From assembly GCA_020636135.1 (NCBI GenBank), contig JACJYK010000001.1, positions 1,226,501 to 1,290,500 of the forward strand: DNA of 64,000 nucleotides, in the 5' to 3' direction. Positions 49,968-59,356 of this stretch are shown here, one piece after another. The stretch comes from Lewinellaceae bacterium (GTDB lineage: Bacteria; Bacteroidota; Bacteroidia; Chitinophagales; Saprospiraceae). Every line of letters starts with the position of its first letter. Positions within the stretch are counted from its first letter, which is position 1. Below the pieces are notes generated by a model that did not search any database, was not told the origin of the DNA, and saw only the letters and a list, made by a program, of their open reading frames with translations. A program made the translations under genes and the position numbers.

Positions 49968-52064
49968 TCAATAGCCTCCCCAAAAACGGCGTAGGAACCA
50001 TTCCAGAGCCGCCAGGAAAAAGAGCAGGAAGAACAGCCATTTCATCATCAGCAACGGCTGGGTGACCGATTGTGCATAGGCTACCGGCTTCACATCCTGA
50101 CGTGCCTTGATACGATCGGGGAGGGTACTCATGGCATCTGGTAACACAACTTCTCCGTTGCGGTTACTAGCCAATGACTCCAGTACCGACCGGTCGGCGG
50201 TCAGGTTGTACATTTCCAGTTGTACGGGTTGGATGCTGAAACTGCCATTGAATGTGAGTTCCTCATTATTATAGGTGGTACTGGCACGGTAGGTATAATT
50301 GCCTTCCGGAAAATAACCGGCTTGTAAGGTATATTGCAGACCACGGCGATCCATGGTAAATCTAAATTCCTCCCGATTATCATTGTAAATAGAAATGAAT
50401 ACATCGGGATCATTCACCAGTTCATAGGATTGGTTGTATAATTCTGCATCCATCCGGACGATTTCATTTTCCCGGAATATCTTTTTAGGCAGGTACACCC
50501 TGAATTGACGTTTGTCTTCCTGGAGGGCCAGGTACTGGACCGTTTTGTCGATCAACTCATCCACCAGCTGGTGATCCTGATGGTTTAAATAGTCGTAAAG
50601 ACGCCATTTCCAGATTCCTTCAGCAGTGAGTATCCCGGTCTTAACCTCTCCGTCCTGATGGAAGAGCCACAACGGATAATTTGTCTCCACTTTGCTGATC
50701 ACCTGATTCATTAACACTGTTGTTCCGGCCCGCAGGCCATATTCGCCAAAAGGAGCCTGCAGCGGTGGCATTTCCGTGAGGAAATCTTTGAGTGCGTCGC
50801 TGAGGGTGAACAATCCAAAGCTGTTTTGCAGTTCACCGGTCACTTCATCGGTATTCCGGATCTGCGTTTTGATGGATAATGCATTTTGTATCTGATTGAA
50901 GGCATTGATGTCCGTATCGGCACCCAGGATAAACCAGCGATTTATCTTGCGGTCATCCATTGTTTTGAGCATGGCATTGATGGACTTTCCCGGAGCCGGC
51001 AATTGATCAAAGACAACCAGATCAAAGTCCTGAATTTCAACCGGGTCGCCAAATATTTTAGTGGTGACCTGGTAATTTTTATTCTTTTCCAGGCTTTGGC
51101 GGATGGCAGCCAGATCCGGATGGGGTGTGGAGGCCAGTAATAACACATTTTGCCTGGCATCCAGGACATCTACGTAAATGTCTTTGTAATTATTGGAGGT
51201 CGCTTCCTCTCCGGTGACCGGGGCCAGGGCGATGCGGTAATGCTGCACTCCCGGTTTATCTGCTTCCAGGATGAAATTTAGCGATTGGAAGAAAGGGTCC
51301 CGGTTGATGGTTATGGTTGCCTGGTCAGACCGTGTCCGGCTATCACCCTCCACCCGGTAGATCTGTAGATTGGACCGGTCCCCATCACAGGCGTCAGCCT
51401 GGACATCGACCTGTACCTGAAAGCGATCTCCCAGGTAAACGATGTCATTGTAATACACATTTTCAACACGGGCATCCTTCTGAATGGTCGTATCACCCAG
51501 TAATACACCATAGATCGGGGCCTTCAAATTCTTGCTGCCGTAAATCGGATTCTTGCCTTCATTATACAATCCATCCGTGGCAAGAATGACGGCACCCAGA
51601 TTCTGATCATTGTACTGATCGTAGACATAATCCAGAAACTGTGTGATATCTGTAACCGGATCTGTAAAGCTATCGCGAAAGCCTTCGTGGACACCGTCAC
51701 CGAAACTGAGCCGGTGAATATCGTAATCCCCGGAGAGCTGATTGGCCATTTGATCCAGTTGCCGCTGGTAAGCAACGATCTGTTCAGGTTTCATACGTGC
51801 CGGCACCGATTGAGATACATCCGTACCTAACACAATGATCGGCTTTTCGACCGTGGAGGTTTGATATTTCAAAAATGGAGACAACAGCAGGGCTGCGAGC
51901 AGGAAACTGACAATAAAGCGCAGGATTCCAAGTAGATATTGTTGCCACCGGTGTGAAGTCGGAATGATTTTATTCCGGTAATATAAGATCAATGTAATGA
52001 TCAGGGCTGCCGCTGCACATAGAATGAGGTAGACCGGAGGATATAAAAAACTTAGGTTTTCCAA
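49968..52064 (-). CDS. VWA-domain membrane protein (BatA-like, large)
   Basis: 698 residues. Two N-terminal membrane helices (about 7-26 and 41-64), then a VWA domain whose metal-ion site is intact (DVSQS in GTDVSQSVP near residue 82; ATDGLYNEG near 163), a large periplasmic region with beta domains (about 200-670), and a final helix (LLMMKWLFFLLFFLAALEWFL). It resembles the long membrane-bound VWA/glutamine-amidotransferase-like proteins that accompany Bat and MoxR systems, but the MoxR cluster is six kilobases away. Probably an envelope scaffold. It has its own promoter candidate at 52090-52119. Confidence 0.8.
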   Translation of the reverse strand: MENLSFLYPPVYLILCAAAALIITLILYYRNKIIPTSHRWQQYLLGILRFIVSFLLAALLLSPFLKYQTSTVEKPIIVLGTDVSQSVPARMKPEQIVAYQRQLDQMANQLSGDYDIHRLSFGDGVHEGFRDSFTDPVTDITQFLDYVYDQYNDQNLGAVILATDGLYNEGKNPIYGSKNLKAPIYGVLLGDTTIQKDARVENVYYNDIVYLGDRFQVQVDVQADACDGDRSNLQIYRVEGDSRTRSDQATITINRDPFFQSLNFILEADKPGVQHYRIALAPVTGEEATSNNYKDIYVDVLDARQNVLLLASTPHPDLAAIRQSLEKNKNYQVTTKIFGDPVEIQDFDLVVFDQLPAPGKSINAMLKTMDDRKINRWFILGADTDINAFNQIQNALSIKTQIRNTDEVTGELQNSFGLFTLSDALKDFLTEMPPLQAPFGEYGLRAGTTVLMNQVISKVETNYPLWLFHQDGEVKTGILTAEGIWKWRLYDYLNHQDHQLVDELIDKTVQYLALQEDKRQFRVYLPKKIFRENEIVRMDAELYNQSYELVNDPDVFISIYNDNREEFRFTMDRRGLQYTLQAGYFPEGNYTYRASTTYNNEELTFNGSFSIQPVQLEMYNLTADRSVLESLASNRNGEVVLPDAMSTLPDRIKARQDVKPVAYAQSVTQPLLMMKWLFFLLFFLAALEWFLRRFWGGY

Positions 52065-52089
52065 GTGTTCACCAAATTAGCTGGGGCGT

Positions 52090-52119
52090 CAAAGATACGC
52101 CGCCAGGTAAAAAATCATA
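52090..52119 (-). promoter_or_regulatory. Promoter candidate of the VWA gene
   Basis: On the minus strand TATCTTTG (52097-52090) matches the -7 consensus exactly; TATG lies 18 bases upstream as a poor -33. The -7 box sits in the loop of an inverted repeat, GGCGT and ACGCC (52085-52101), a possible operator. Confidence 0.5.
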
Positions 52120-52191
52120 TTATTCTCCCAATTATTGGAAAAGGTCTCTCATCTTAACATGAATTTAAGGTTCCTGTTGATGAATACATTC

Positions 52192-52199
52192 TAATTTTG
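52192..52199 (+). promoter_or_regulatory. -7 promoter element before the amidotransferase-like gene
   Basis: TAATTTTG matches TAnnTTTG exactly, 60 bases before the start codon. The region 19-21 bases upstream has no TTG, so the promoter is weak or activator-dependent. Confidence 0.45.
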
Positions 52200-52259
52200 A
52201 ACGATTTCGAGCGCCAAATGTGTTCTTACTTCATCAGCTGGAATTGAAACCATAACATC

Positions 52260-53534
52260 ATGCGTCTTAGATTAATCAGCCTATTGCTCTTTCTTAGCTT
52301 CACAGCAATTGTCCGTGCCAACTACATTTTGATTCCTATGGACTTAAAGCAGAAGCAGCATCTGAAAGCTTATGGTATCTGCTATTGGGTTTTGGAACAG
52401 AACGTAGAAGCATGGTGGCTGCTCAATTACCGGGGAGGGAGTTTTGCATTTCCCTATGCCCAGTCCTTTGAGAAGGAATGCCTGACCCGGGATGTGACCT
52501 TTGAGGTGATACCGGATGCAGCATTTGCGAAAATTCGGAATGAAATCGCCCAGGAAGAGGTGAATCAGGATGCCATTAAGCTGGAGAAAGCGCCAAAGAT
52601 TGCGGTGTATACGCCGGAATTCAGCCAGCGGGGAGAAAAAATTCAGCCGTGGGATGATGCGGTCACCTTGGCATTGACTTATGCGGAAATTCCATATGAA
52701 ACCATTTACGATGCGGAAGTCATGTCGGATAAGCTGGCATTGTATGACTGGCTGCACCTGCACCATGAAGATTTTACCGGCCAGTATGGAAAATTTTATG
52801 CCTACCATAACGAACCCTGGTACCGTGAGAATAAGCGTCAGCAGGAAGAACTAGCTGCCAAACTTGGATTTAAGAAAGTGTCCGAACTCAAGCGGGCAGT
52901 CGTAAACAAGATCCGGGACTACGTTGCAGGAGGTGGATTTATGTTTGCGATGTGTTCCGCTACGGATACGTATGATATTGTATTGGCTACTGAAGGGGTA
53001 GATATTTGTGCGGACATTTATGACGGCGACCCGATGGATCCGGATGCCAACCAAAAGCTGGATTACTCCCAGACCTTTGCTTTCCGTGATTTTAAATTGG
53101 TATTGAATCCTTTGGAGTATGAATTTTCCACTATTGACAATACACGCCGGCGAACGGTGACTCCTGAAAACGACTATTTTACACTCTTTGACTTCTCGGC
53201 GAAATGGGACCCCGTACCGACCATGCTGACCCAGTGTCATACCCGCACCATCAAAGGGTTCATGGGGCAGACCACGGCATTTCCCGAAGACATCATTAAA
53301 TCCAATGTACTGATCCTGGGTGAGAATAAGGCCATCCATGAAGCACGCTACATTCACGGAGAATATGGAATGGGCACCTGGACTTTTTATGGGGGCCACG
53401 ATCCGGAAGATTACCGCCACCAGGTCCATGATCCGGAGACGGATCTCAGTTTGCATCCCAATTCTCCCGGCTACCGGTTGATTCTTAACAATATCCTCTT
53501 CCCGGCAGCACGTAAGAAGGAACGGAAAACCTGA
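52260..53534 (+). CDS. Secreted class I amidotransferase-like protein (often called asparagine synthetase B)
   Basis: 424 residues. A signal peptide (about 1-20, ending VRA) leads to NYILIPMDLKQKQHLKAYGICYWVL and WWLLNYRGGSFAFPY. I recall database entries labelling this Bacteroidota family asparagine synthetase B; nothing here looks like that enzyme, since the N-terminal Cys nucleophile and the ATP-pyrophosphatase motif are absent. A glutamine-amidotransferase-like fold is more likely: IAVYTPE starts a Rossmann strand, and GGGFMFAMCSATDT (Cys near 232) resembles a nucleophile elbow, with GGHDPEDYRH later. It is exported, so classical amidotransferase activity is doubtful. Its stop overlaps the start of the next gene. 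Confidence 0.75.
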   Translation: MRLRLISLLLFLSFTAIVRANYILIPMDLKQKQHLKAYGICYWVLEQNVEAWWLLNYRGGSFAFPYAQSFEKECLTRDVTFEVIPDAAFAKIRNEIAQEEVNQDAIKLEKAPKIAVYTPEFSQRGEKIQPWDDAVTLALTYAEIPYETIYDAEVMSDKLALYDWLHLHHEDFTGQYGKFYAYHNEPWYRENKRQQEELAAKLGFKKVSELKRAVVNKIRDYVAGGGFMFAMCSATDTYDIVLATEGVDICADIYDGDPMDPDANQKLDYSQTFAFRDFKLVLNPLEYEFSTIDNTRRRTVTPENDYFTLFDFSAKWDPVPTMLTQCHTRTIKGFMGQTTAFPEDIIKSNVLILGENKAIHEARYIHGEYGMGTWTFYGGHDPEDYRHQVHDPETDLSLHPNSPGYRLILNNILFPAARKKERKT

Positions 53535-54181
53535 TGTTGAAGCACCTCTTGTGGCTGCTGATCCGCTGGGGCTTTTACATTTCCCTACCATTTGTTTTGT
53601 TGATCCGCGGGGGTGTATATCTCCACCGGCATTTCTATTTGCAAGCCTGGCTCACGGTACTGGGAGGGGTTGTTATGGCTTCGGTCATCCTGCTGGTGTA
53701 CTGGACGCTGATACAACGAAGGCTTTTTCCGGAAAAATCGATCGAACATAATAGGTTTAGTATAATGTTGGTTTTTCTGGTGGTGACGGCCTACGGCTTC
53801 CAAAGTGCATTTTACCTGGCTCAGAATCATGCCAAAACGGATGCTATTCACGCTGAATTCCAGGAGTTACATCCGTTATTAAGGCTTAGCGTATCGACTG
53901 TGATCCTTTTGGATCGCAAAGTCCTCATCACAGATGCTTCACGATTACCGGAGGACTATAAGAGGATGGGGATGTCCTCCAAAAAGCAGTCGCTTCACTA
54001 CCTCCAAAAGGATGGTTATACCCATGCCATGGACCTCCGGACCAGAGGACAGCCGGCCTGGCGGAATGCCTTGTTGCAGGCTTATTTCAAGATCATGGGA
54101 TTTAACACCCTGCGGCATGGAGGGAACAATGATCATTTACACGTATCCTTATCCAGCTGGGACCGGCCAGGATCGATATGA
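53534..54181 (+). CDS. Membrane protein with hedgehog/DD-peptidase-like C-terminal domain
   Basis: 215 residues. Three hydrophobic helices (about 5-25, 37-60 and 76-97) precede a domain of about 110 residues. Its motifs recall M15-type zinc peptidases: SLHYLQKDGYTHAMDLRTRG (His155 and Asp167 as ligand candidates) and, near the end, GFNTLRHGGNNDHLHVSL (His201 and His203), like the SxHxxGxAxD and DxxHxH signatures. The His-to-Asp spacing is longer than usual, so this is an inference. The domain would face the periplasm and act on, or bind, peptidoglycan. The start codon overlaps the stop of the secreted amidotransferase-like gene (TGATG). Confidence 0.6.
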   Translation: MLKHLLWLLIRWGFYISLPFVLLIRGGVYLHRHFYLQAWLTVLGGVVMASVILLVYWTLIQRRLFPEKSIEHNRFSIMLVFLVVTAYGFQSAFYLAQNHAKTDAIHAEFQELHPLLRLSVSTVILLDRKVLITDASRLPEDYKRMGMSSKKQSLHYLQKDGYTHAMDLRTRGQPAWRNALLQAYFKIMGFNTLRHGGNNDHLHVSLSSWDRPGSI

Positions 54182-54276
54182 CTTTATCTGGGAAGTGAAT
54201 ACCTGGTCAATATCCTCGCAAGACACACCCGGTGCGGTCATTTTTTTGTATTTTGTAAACGTATAAAATTAGGATT

Positions 54277-55326
54277 ATGTACCGAACGAAGATAGCAGGG
54301 ATTGGATACTATGTACCGGAGAAAGTGGTTACGAATAATGATTTGACCCGGGTCATGGATACCTCCGATGAATGGATCATAGAGCGCACCGGAATACAGG
54401 AGCGCCGCTATGCGAAAAAACATCATGAGTCTACCTCCACCATGGGAGCAGAAGCTGCCAAAATTGCCATAGAAAGGGCTGGGATCACTGCCCAGGATAT
54501 CGATTTTATCATCTTTGCTACCCTTTCACCCGATTACTTTTTCCCGGGTTGCGGCGTATTGGTTCAGCGCCTTTTGGGAATCCCGAATGTCGGTGCATTG
54601 GATGTTCGCAATCAATGCAGTGGATTCATATACGGACTTTCAGTTGGAGACCAGTTTATCAAAACCGGCATGTATAAGAATATACTTCTGATCGGGGGGG
54701 AGTTTCACAGTGCAGGCCTAGATTTTACGACCCGGGGGAGAAATGTTACGGTCATCTTTGGGGATGGCGCCGGTGCAGTTGTCCTGCAGCCTACGGAAGA
54801 AGATGGTCAGGGTATCTTATCCACCCATCTGCACGCGGATGGGAATTATGCCGAGGTACTCGCCTACATCAATCCGGGATGTCATGGCGGTGTGCACCTG
54901 GGGACAGAACGATTTGGCTATCCAGACCAGGAATTTGGTGGTGCCTTTCTGACCCAGAAAATGTGGGATGACGAAGATTATTACCCCAATATGGATGGCC
55001 AGGCAGTCTTTAAGGTCGCCGTTCAGAAGTTTCCGGAAGTGATCATGGAAGCATTAAAAACCAATAACCTCACTCCGGCAGATATCAATTTGTTGGTTCC
55101 GCACCAGGCGAATCTGCGGATCAGCCAGTTTGTCCAACGCATACTCAAACTCCGCGATGACCAGATTCATAACAACATCCAGAAGTTTGGGAATACGACA
55201 GCAGCGTCGATCCCCATTGCCCTGTGCGAAGCTTGGGAAATGGGCAAGGTGAAGCCGGGAGATTTGGTCTGCCTGGCAGCATTTGGGAGCGGATTTACCT
55301 GGGGTTCGGCTTTGATCCGCTGGTAA
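54277..55326 (+). CDS. 3-oxoacyl-ACP synthase III (FabH-like)
   Basis: 349 residues, somewhat longer than E. coli FabH (317). A thiolase-fold condensing enzyme with the catalytic triad visible: Cys near 114 in DVRNQCSGFIYGL, His near 275 in LLVPHQANLRI, and Asn near 305 in FGNTTAASIP. TSDEWIIERTGIQERRY near the start is typical of FabH. It may start fatty-acid synthesis or prime a specialised lipid; the length and lack of neighbouring fab genes leave either open. A weak -7-like TATTTTGT is at 54249-54256. Confidence 0.9.
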   Translation: MYRTKIAGIGYYVPEKVVTNNDLTRVMDTSDEWIIERTGIQERRYAKKHHESTSTMGAEAAKIAIERAGITAQDIDFIIFATLSPDYFFPGCGVLVQRLLGIPNVGALDVRNQCSGFIYGLSVGDQFIKTGMYKNILLIGGEFHSAGLDFTTRGRNVTVIFGDGAGAVVLQPTEEDGQGILSTHLHADGNYAEVLAYINPGCHGGVHLGTERFGYPDQEFGGAFLTQKMWDDEDYYPNMDGQAVFKVAVQKFPEVIMEALKTNNLTPADINLLVPHQANLRISQFVQRILKLRDDQIHNNIQKFGNTTAASIPIALCEAWEMGKVKPGDLVCLAAFGSGFTWGSALIRW

Positions 55327-55441
55327 AATTCAAACCACATCGATTTCCGGAAAGTCGGCCTCAATACAACACCTGGATTGATTTTTCCATGCCATTGTAT
55401 TTCTCTCAACTTATCTACATACTTCGTGTTTGTTGAGCACG

Positions 55442-55924
55442 ATGAAAACCATATACGACCATCAGATCCGGGATATTTACGGGAATCAAATTCCGCTTGA
55501 GAAATATCGGGGTAAGGTTTTGCTAGTCACCAATACGGCTTCACATTGTGGGTTTACTCCCCAATTAGCCGGACTGCAAGAGCTATATTCTCTCTACCGG
55601 GATCGGGGATTAGAACTGTTGGCTACCCCAAGCAATGATTTCCGTAACCAGGAGCCGCTGGAGGGGAATGAGCTACTGGTATTTTGTGAATCCTATTTTA
55701 AGACCACATTTACGATCACGGAGAAGATCCACGTCACGGGCCCCGGGCAACATCCCCTGTACCGGCAGTTCGAGCATACATTGGGGCCAATGTCTTGTCC
55801 CCGCTGGAATTTTTACAAATATTTGATTAATCGTAATGGAGAAGTAGTATCGTACTTTGTTACATTTACCAAGCCCAATTCAAACCGGGTCAAAAGAACC
55901 ATTGAAAGATTACTGAATTCATGA
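55442..55924 (+). CDS. Glutathione peroxidase-family peroxidase
   Basis: 160 residues from the ATG at 55442. Thioredoxin-fold peroxidase with the active-site Cys36 in NTASHCGFTPQLAGLQELY, and the Gln and Trp partners in NDFRNQEPLEGNE and CPRWNFYKYLINRNG. Non-mammalian members use cysteine rather than selenocysteine and are usually reduced by thioredoxin. The usual PCN triplet is PSN here, so the second Cys is displaced. It overlaps bshB1 by four bases, which suggests a link to bacillithiol metabolism. A possible promoter, TTG at 55395-55397 and TACTTCGT at 55420-55427 (22-base spacer), is just upstream. Confidence 0.93.
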   Translation: MKTIYDHQIRDIYGNQIPLEKYRGKVLLVTNTASHCGFTPQLAGLQELYSLYRDRGLELLATPSNDFRNQEPLEGNELLVFCESYFKTTFTITEKIHVTGPGQHPLYRQFEHTLGPMSCPRWNFYKYLINRNGEVVSYFVTFTKPNSNRVKRTIERLLNS

Positions 55925-56637
55925 AAGTTGATATTCTTGCCATCGGGGTACATCCGGATGATGTGGAGTTGTGCTGCAGCGGAACGATCTTTAAACACAT
56001 AGCAGAGGGATATAAGGTCGGTATCCTCGATCTGACAAAAGGGGAGCTTGGCACACGAGGCACTCCCGAAATCCGGGCGGCCGAAGCTGCGGAGGGAGCG
56101 CGGATAATGGGCGTCGAGTTCCGCAAAAACATCGGACTGCGGGATGGATTCTTTGAAATTTCAGAATCATCAATTAATCCGATTATCGAGGTCGTCCGTT
56201 ATTGTCAGCCGGACATCATACTGGCCAATGCGATTCAGGACCGCCATCCCGATCATGGCCGGGCCAGCGAGTTGGTTGAGCAAGCTTGTTTTTTAGCCGG
56301 ATTACACCGTATAGAAACGAACTATGAAGGGGTATTGCAATCACGGTGGCGACCGAAGGCTATCTATCATTACATTCAGGATTTCCAATTGAAGCCTGAC
56401 CTGATCGTAGATATTACAGCTCACATGGATAAAAAGATGGAAGCCATCCTGGCATTTAAATCCCAGTTTTATGATCCGAATAGCCCGGAGCCTACCTCAC
56501 CCATATCCGGGAAGGAGTTTCTGGATTACGTAAAATCCATTTCTGCGGCAATGGGCCGGCGAATTGGAGCAGACTATGGGGAGGGATTTAACGTCATGCG
56601 GCCCATTGGTGTGAAAGACCTCGTGAAGTTGGATTGA
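55921..56637 (+). CDS. bshB1: Bacillithiol biosynthesis deacetylase BshB1
   Basis: 238 residues of the LmbE/PIG-L deacetylase family. BshB1 removes the acetyl group from GlcNAc-malate in the second step of bacillithiol synthesis. Zinc ligands are in GVHPDDVELCCSG near residues 10-22 and the HPDHGRAS motif near 115; DLTKGELGTRGTPEIRAAEA is characteristic of the BshB1 subgroup, as is the C-terminal FNVMRPIGVKDLVKLD. The start overlaps the stop of the peroxidase gene (ATGA). BshA and BshC are not in this window. Confidence 0.93.
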   Translation: MKVDILAIGVHPDDVELCCSGTIFKHIAEGYKVGILDLTKGELGTRGTPEIRAAEAAEGARIMGVEFRKNIGLRDGFFEISESSINPIIEVVRYCQPDIILANAIQDRHPDHGRASELVEQACFLAGLHRIETNYEGVLQSRWRPKAIYHYIQDFQLKPDLIVDITAHMDKKMEAILAFKSQFYDPNSPEPTSPISGKEFLDYVKSISAAMGRRIGADYGEGFNVMRPIGVKDLVKLD

Positions 56638-56684
56638 GAAGATGTGAGCGGGTTGAATTACCGGTTATAGGTTATCTTCAGCGT

Positions 56685-58154
56685 ATGGAATTGCGAAGTC
56701 GTCGAATACGTTTAACCAGCCCGCTGTATCTGTATATTTCGGCATTGCTGCTCCTGATTTATGTGTTTCTACGGGCCTTGAATCTCTCCATGACCCACGA
56801 CGAAGCCCACACCTACCTGGCTTTTCATGATGTTTCCGTGTGGTCCTGTTTCTGGTCTGCCTCGTGTTGGGAAAATGCCAATAACCACTTATTGAATACA
56901 CTGCTCATGCAAGGTTCAGTAGCATTGTTCGGGCCATCCGAATGGGCTATTCGACTTCCCAATGTATTGGCTTATGCCTTGTATCTCTGGGTATCATTGC
57001 GCCTGGTGGCATTGCTGGCTCAAGATAAGCCTGGATTACAATGGATCGGATTCATCCTTTTGAATGCCAACCCCTACCTGCTCGATTTCTTCTCCCTTGC
57101 CAGAGGATACGGATTATCGGTTTCCTTTATGTTGACGGCTTTATGGTTTTTCCTTCGCTGGATGCGGGATGGTAGAATGCTGGACATATCCCTGTCTTAT
57201 CTATGGTTGGGGCTGGCAGTCCTCAGCAATTTTACAGCATTAAATTTACTCGCGTCATTTATGATTGCACATGGTATAATGGGACTATCCTTGATTTATC
57301 ATGAGCACACCTTTAGCTGGAAAAGGATCATAAGCACAGCCCTGCCGGCCCTGGTCCTTCTTCTGGTCCTGGGTGTTTTTCTGGCATTACCTATTCAGGA
57401 GTTAAGGGCAAAGGGCGAATTTCTTTATGGAGCACCATCGTTATGGGATACCATTTCCATCCTGGTTTCTGATACCTTATACAGTCAGCATTATCTGGGA
57501 GATGCAACGGTCAATACCGGCCTGGTATTTCTGTTGGTGATTATGGTTCCAGCCGTAGGGTTTGCTTTAGGTATTTATTCTTTGCGGAAAAATCTGACCC
57601 AACGCTTCTATTTTTCTGTTGTTCTGATCTTACTTACTTCTTTCGCCATCATGCTGATTCAGCACCAGTTACTGAGATCACAATTCCTGTTTAACCGCAA
57701 AGCCCTGATGTACATTCCTTTGCTGGCACTGATCCTCTGGTTATTCATATTGGTTAACCGGGACAGGCTCTGGATGCGGATAGGAGGAGGTGTGATAGCC
57801 GGATTTCTGGTGTATCATGAATTGCGGTCTGGCAATTTAACTTCCTGCCGGGAATGGTGGTATGATGCTGATACCAAGGCCATGATGCTGTCCTTGCATG
57901 ATATCACCCAGGATGACCCAAAGCCGGTGTCCGTCGGGTTGAACTGGTTGTTTATGCCGGCTTCCGAATATTATCGGGTGGTTTACCATCTTGACTTTCT
58001 GGAGCCATTGGTCTACGACAAAGAAATCCAGACCGATGGTCGATTTGACTATTACTACATTGATGGTGGAGATTGGCCTAAACTGCAGGACCGATACGAT
58101 AAACTGGTTGATTACGGTGGCCGGTTCTTATTGAAGAAGAAGGGGGGAGGTTAG
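56685..58154 (+). CDS. GT-C-type membrane glycosyltransferase-like protein
   Basis: 489 residues from the ATG at 56685; a TTG at 56634 would add 17 residues and overlap bshB1. About eleven to twelve membrane helices. The first external loop holds MTHDEAHTYLAF, the acidic motif where GT-C enzymes (ArnT/PMT-like) bind the lipid-linked sugar, and WENANNHLLNTLLM recalls the second conserved part of that loop. It would transfer a sugar from a polyprenyl donor on the periplasmic side. The acceptor is unknown. The gene's stop overlaps that of the convergent lhgO gene by four bases. Confidence 0.75.
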   Translation: MELRSRRIRLTSPLYLYISALLLLIYVFLRALNLSMTHDEAHTYLAFHDVSVWSCFWSASCWENANNHLLNTLLMQGSVALFGPSEWAIRLPNVLAYALYLWVSLRLVALLAQDKPGLQWIGFILLNANPYLLDFFSLARGYGLSVSFMLTALWFFLRWMRDGRMLDISLSYLWLGLAVLSNFTALNLLASFMIAHGIMGLSLIYHEHTFSWKRIISTALPALVLLLVLGVFLALPIQELRAKGEFLYGAPSLWDTISILVSDTLYSQHYLGDATVNTGLVFLLVIMVPAVGFALGIYSLRKNLTQRFYFSVVLILLTSFAIMLIQHQLLRSQFLFNRKALMYIPLLALILWLFILVNRDRLWMRIGGGVIAGFLVYHELRSGNLTSCREWWYDADTKAMMLSLHDITQDDPKPVSVGLNWLFMPASEYYRVVYHLDFLEPLVYDKEIQTDGRFDYYYIDGGDWPKLQDRYDKLVDYGGRFLLKKKGGG

Positions 58155-59356
58155 TCCAGTTTCGCGGTGACTGCTTCTGAGGCGATCCAGGCTCCAATCG
58201 CTAGTGACGAAGTAGCTGCCGGAGAAGGTGCATTAACTACATGGACGATTCCCGGACTCTTGAACAACCTGAAATCTTCCTCCAATTCTCCATTGTCACG
58301 TATGGCCTGAGCACGCACGCCTGAAGGCGCAGCCTCAACCTGGTCTGCTCGCAATTCTGGTATGAGATGTTGTGCGGCCTTGATAAATGCTTTTTTGGAG
58401 AATGAACGGTAATATTCGTCCAGGCCTATTTTCCAGTAACCTTTAAAGAGTTTCCAGGAGCCGGCAAATCCCATCCAGTCTTTCATGTCCCTCCAGGAAA
58501 AATCGGTGCGTTGATATCCTTCTCTTGCCCAGGCCAATACTGCGCTCGGTCCGACATCGATGATGCCGGTGATGCGCCGGGTAAAATGGACACCCAAAAA
58601 GGGTAGGGCAGGGTTCGGGACTGGATAGATTAGGTGATTAACCAGATGGCGGGCTTCTTCCTTTAAGGCATAATATTCACCCCGGAATGGCAAAATGCGC
58701 AGATCCAACCGATTCTCGGTCATCCTGGCCAGCCGGTCAGCCCATAGCCCACCACAGGTTATTACCAGCTTGGTGGTAAAAGTCCGGGTGCTTGTCTCGA
58801 TGGTCACCTGACGGGGGGCATGTGTGATACCCAATACTTGCGTATTTTGATGGATCTCACCTCCTGCTGCCCGAACCTTTTCAGCAAATTTGGTTGCCAC
58901 GTCGGCAAAACGAATGATACCCGCCTGTGGTACAAATAATGAAGCCAGTGCCGCTACATGGGGCTCGCGCTCTCTGGTTTGTTCAACGCCCCACCACAGG
59001 ACATCTTTCATCCCGTTTTGGATACCCCGCTGCTGGATGGATTGCAGTCGAGGTATCTGGTCCGGGTGAGTAGCAACGATCACTTTTCCACAGCGTTCAT
59101 AATCGATGCCCTCCCGTTCACAGAAGTCAATCAATTGTTGGTATCCCTCTTGACATAATTTTGCTTTGAAACTGCCGGGACGGTAGTAAATGCCGGAATG
59201 TATGACACCACTGTTGTGACTGGTTTGATGGGTAGCTAGCCCGGATTCCTTCTCCAGTATGGCCAATTTCCAGTGCGGGTATTGCATGGATATCCGGTAG
59301 GCTGTGGATAGCCCGACAATACCACCACCTACGATCAAGACGTCATACGTATTCAT
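58151..59356 (-). CDS. lhgO: L-2-hydroxyglutarate oxidase/dehydrogenase
   Basis: 401 residues from the ATG at 59356, which starts MNTYDVLIVGGGIVGLSTAYRIS, the FAD-binding beta-alpha-beta motif; six further residues from an upstream ATG are unlikely to be part of the protein. SHNSGVIHSGIYYRPGSFKAKLC is characteristic of LhgO, and NAPSPAATSSLAIGAWIA is the C-terminal FAD contact. The enzyme oxidises L-2-hydroxyglutarate to 2-oxoglutarate, feeding the quinone pool. A -7-like TACCTTCG lies only ten bases before the start, so a leaderless transcript is possible. Confidence 0.92.
   Translation of the reverse strand: MNTYDVLIVGGGIVGLSTAYRISMQYPHWKLAILEKESGLATHQTSHNSGVIHSGIYYRPGSFKAKLCQEGYQQLIDFCEREGIDYERCGKVIVATHPDQIPRLQSIQQRGIQNGMKDVLWWGVEQTREREPHVAALASLFVPQAGIIRFADVATKFAEKVRAAGGEIHQNTQVLGITHAPRQVTIETSTRTFTTKLVITCGGLWADRLARMTENRLDLRILPFRGEYYALKEEARHLVNHLIYPVPNPALPFLGVHFTRRITGIIDVGPSAVLAWAREGYQRTDFSWRDMKDWMGFAGSWKLFKGYWKIGLDEYYRSFSKKAFIKAAQHLIPELRADQVEAAPSGVRAQAIRDNGELEEDFRLFKSPGIVHVVNAPSPAATSSLAIGAWIASEAVTAKLD

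Noticed and set aside
52260..53534. Asparagine synthetase B
   Set aside because: The protein has a signal peptide and lacks the N-terminal Cys and ATP-pyrophosphatase motifs of that enzyme.
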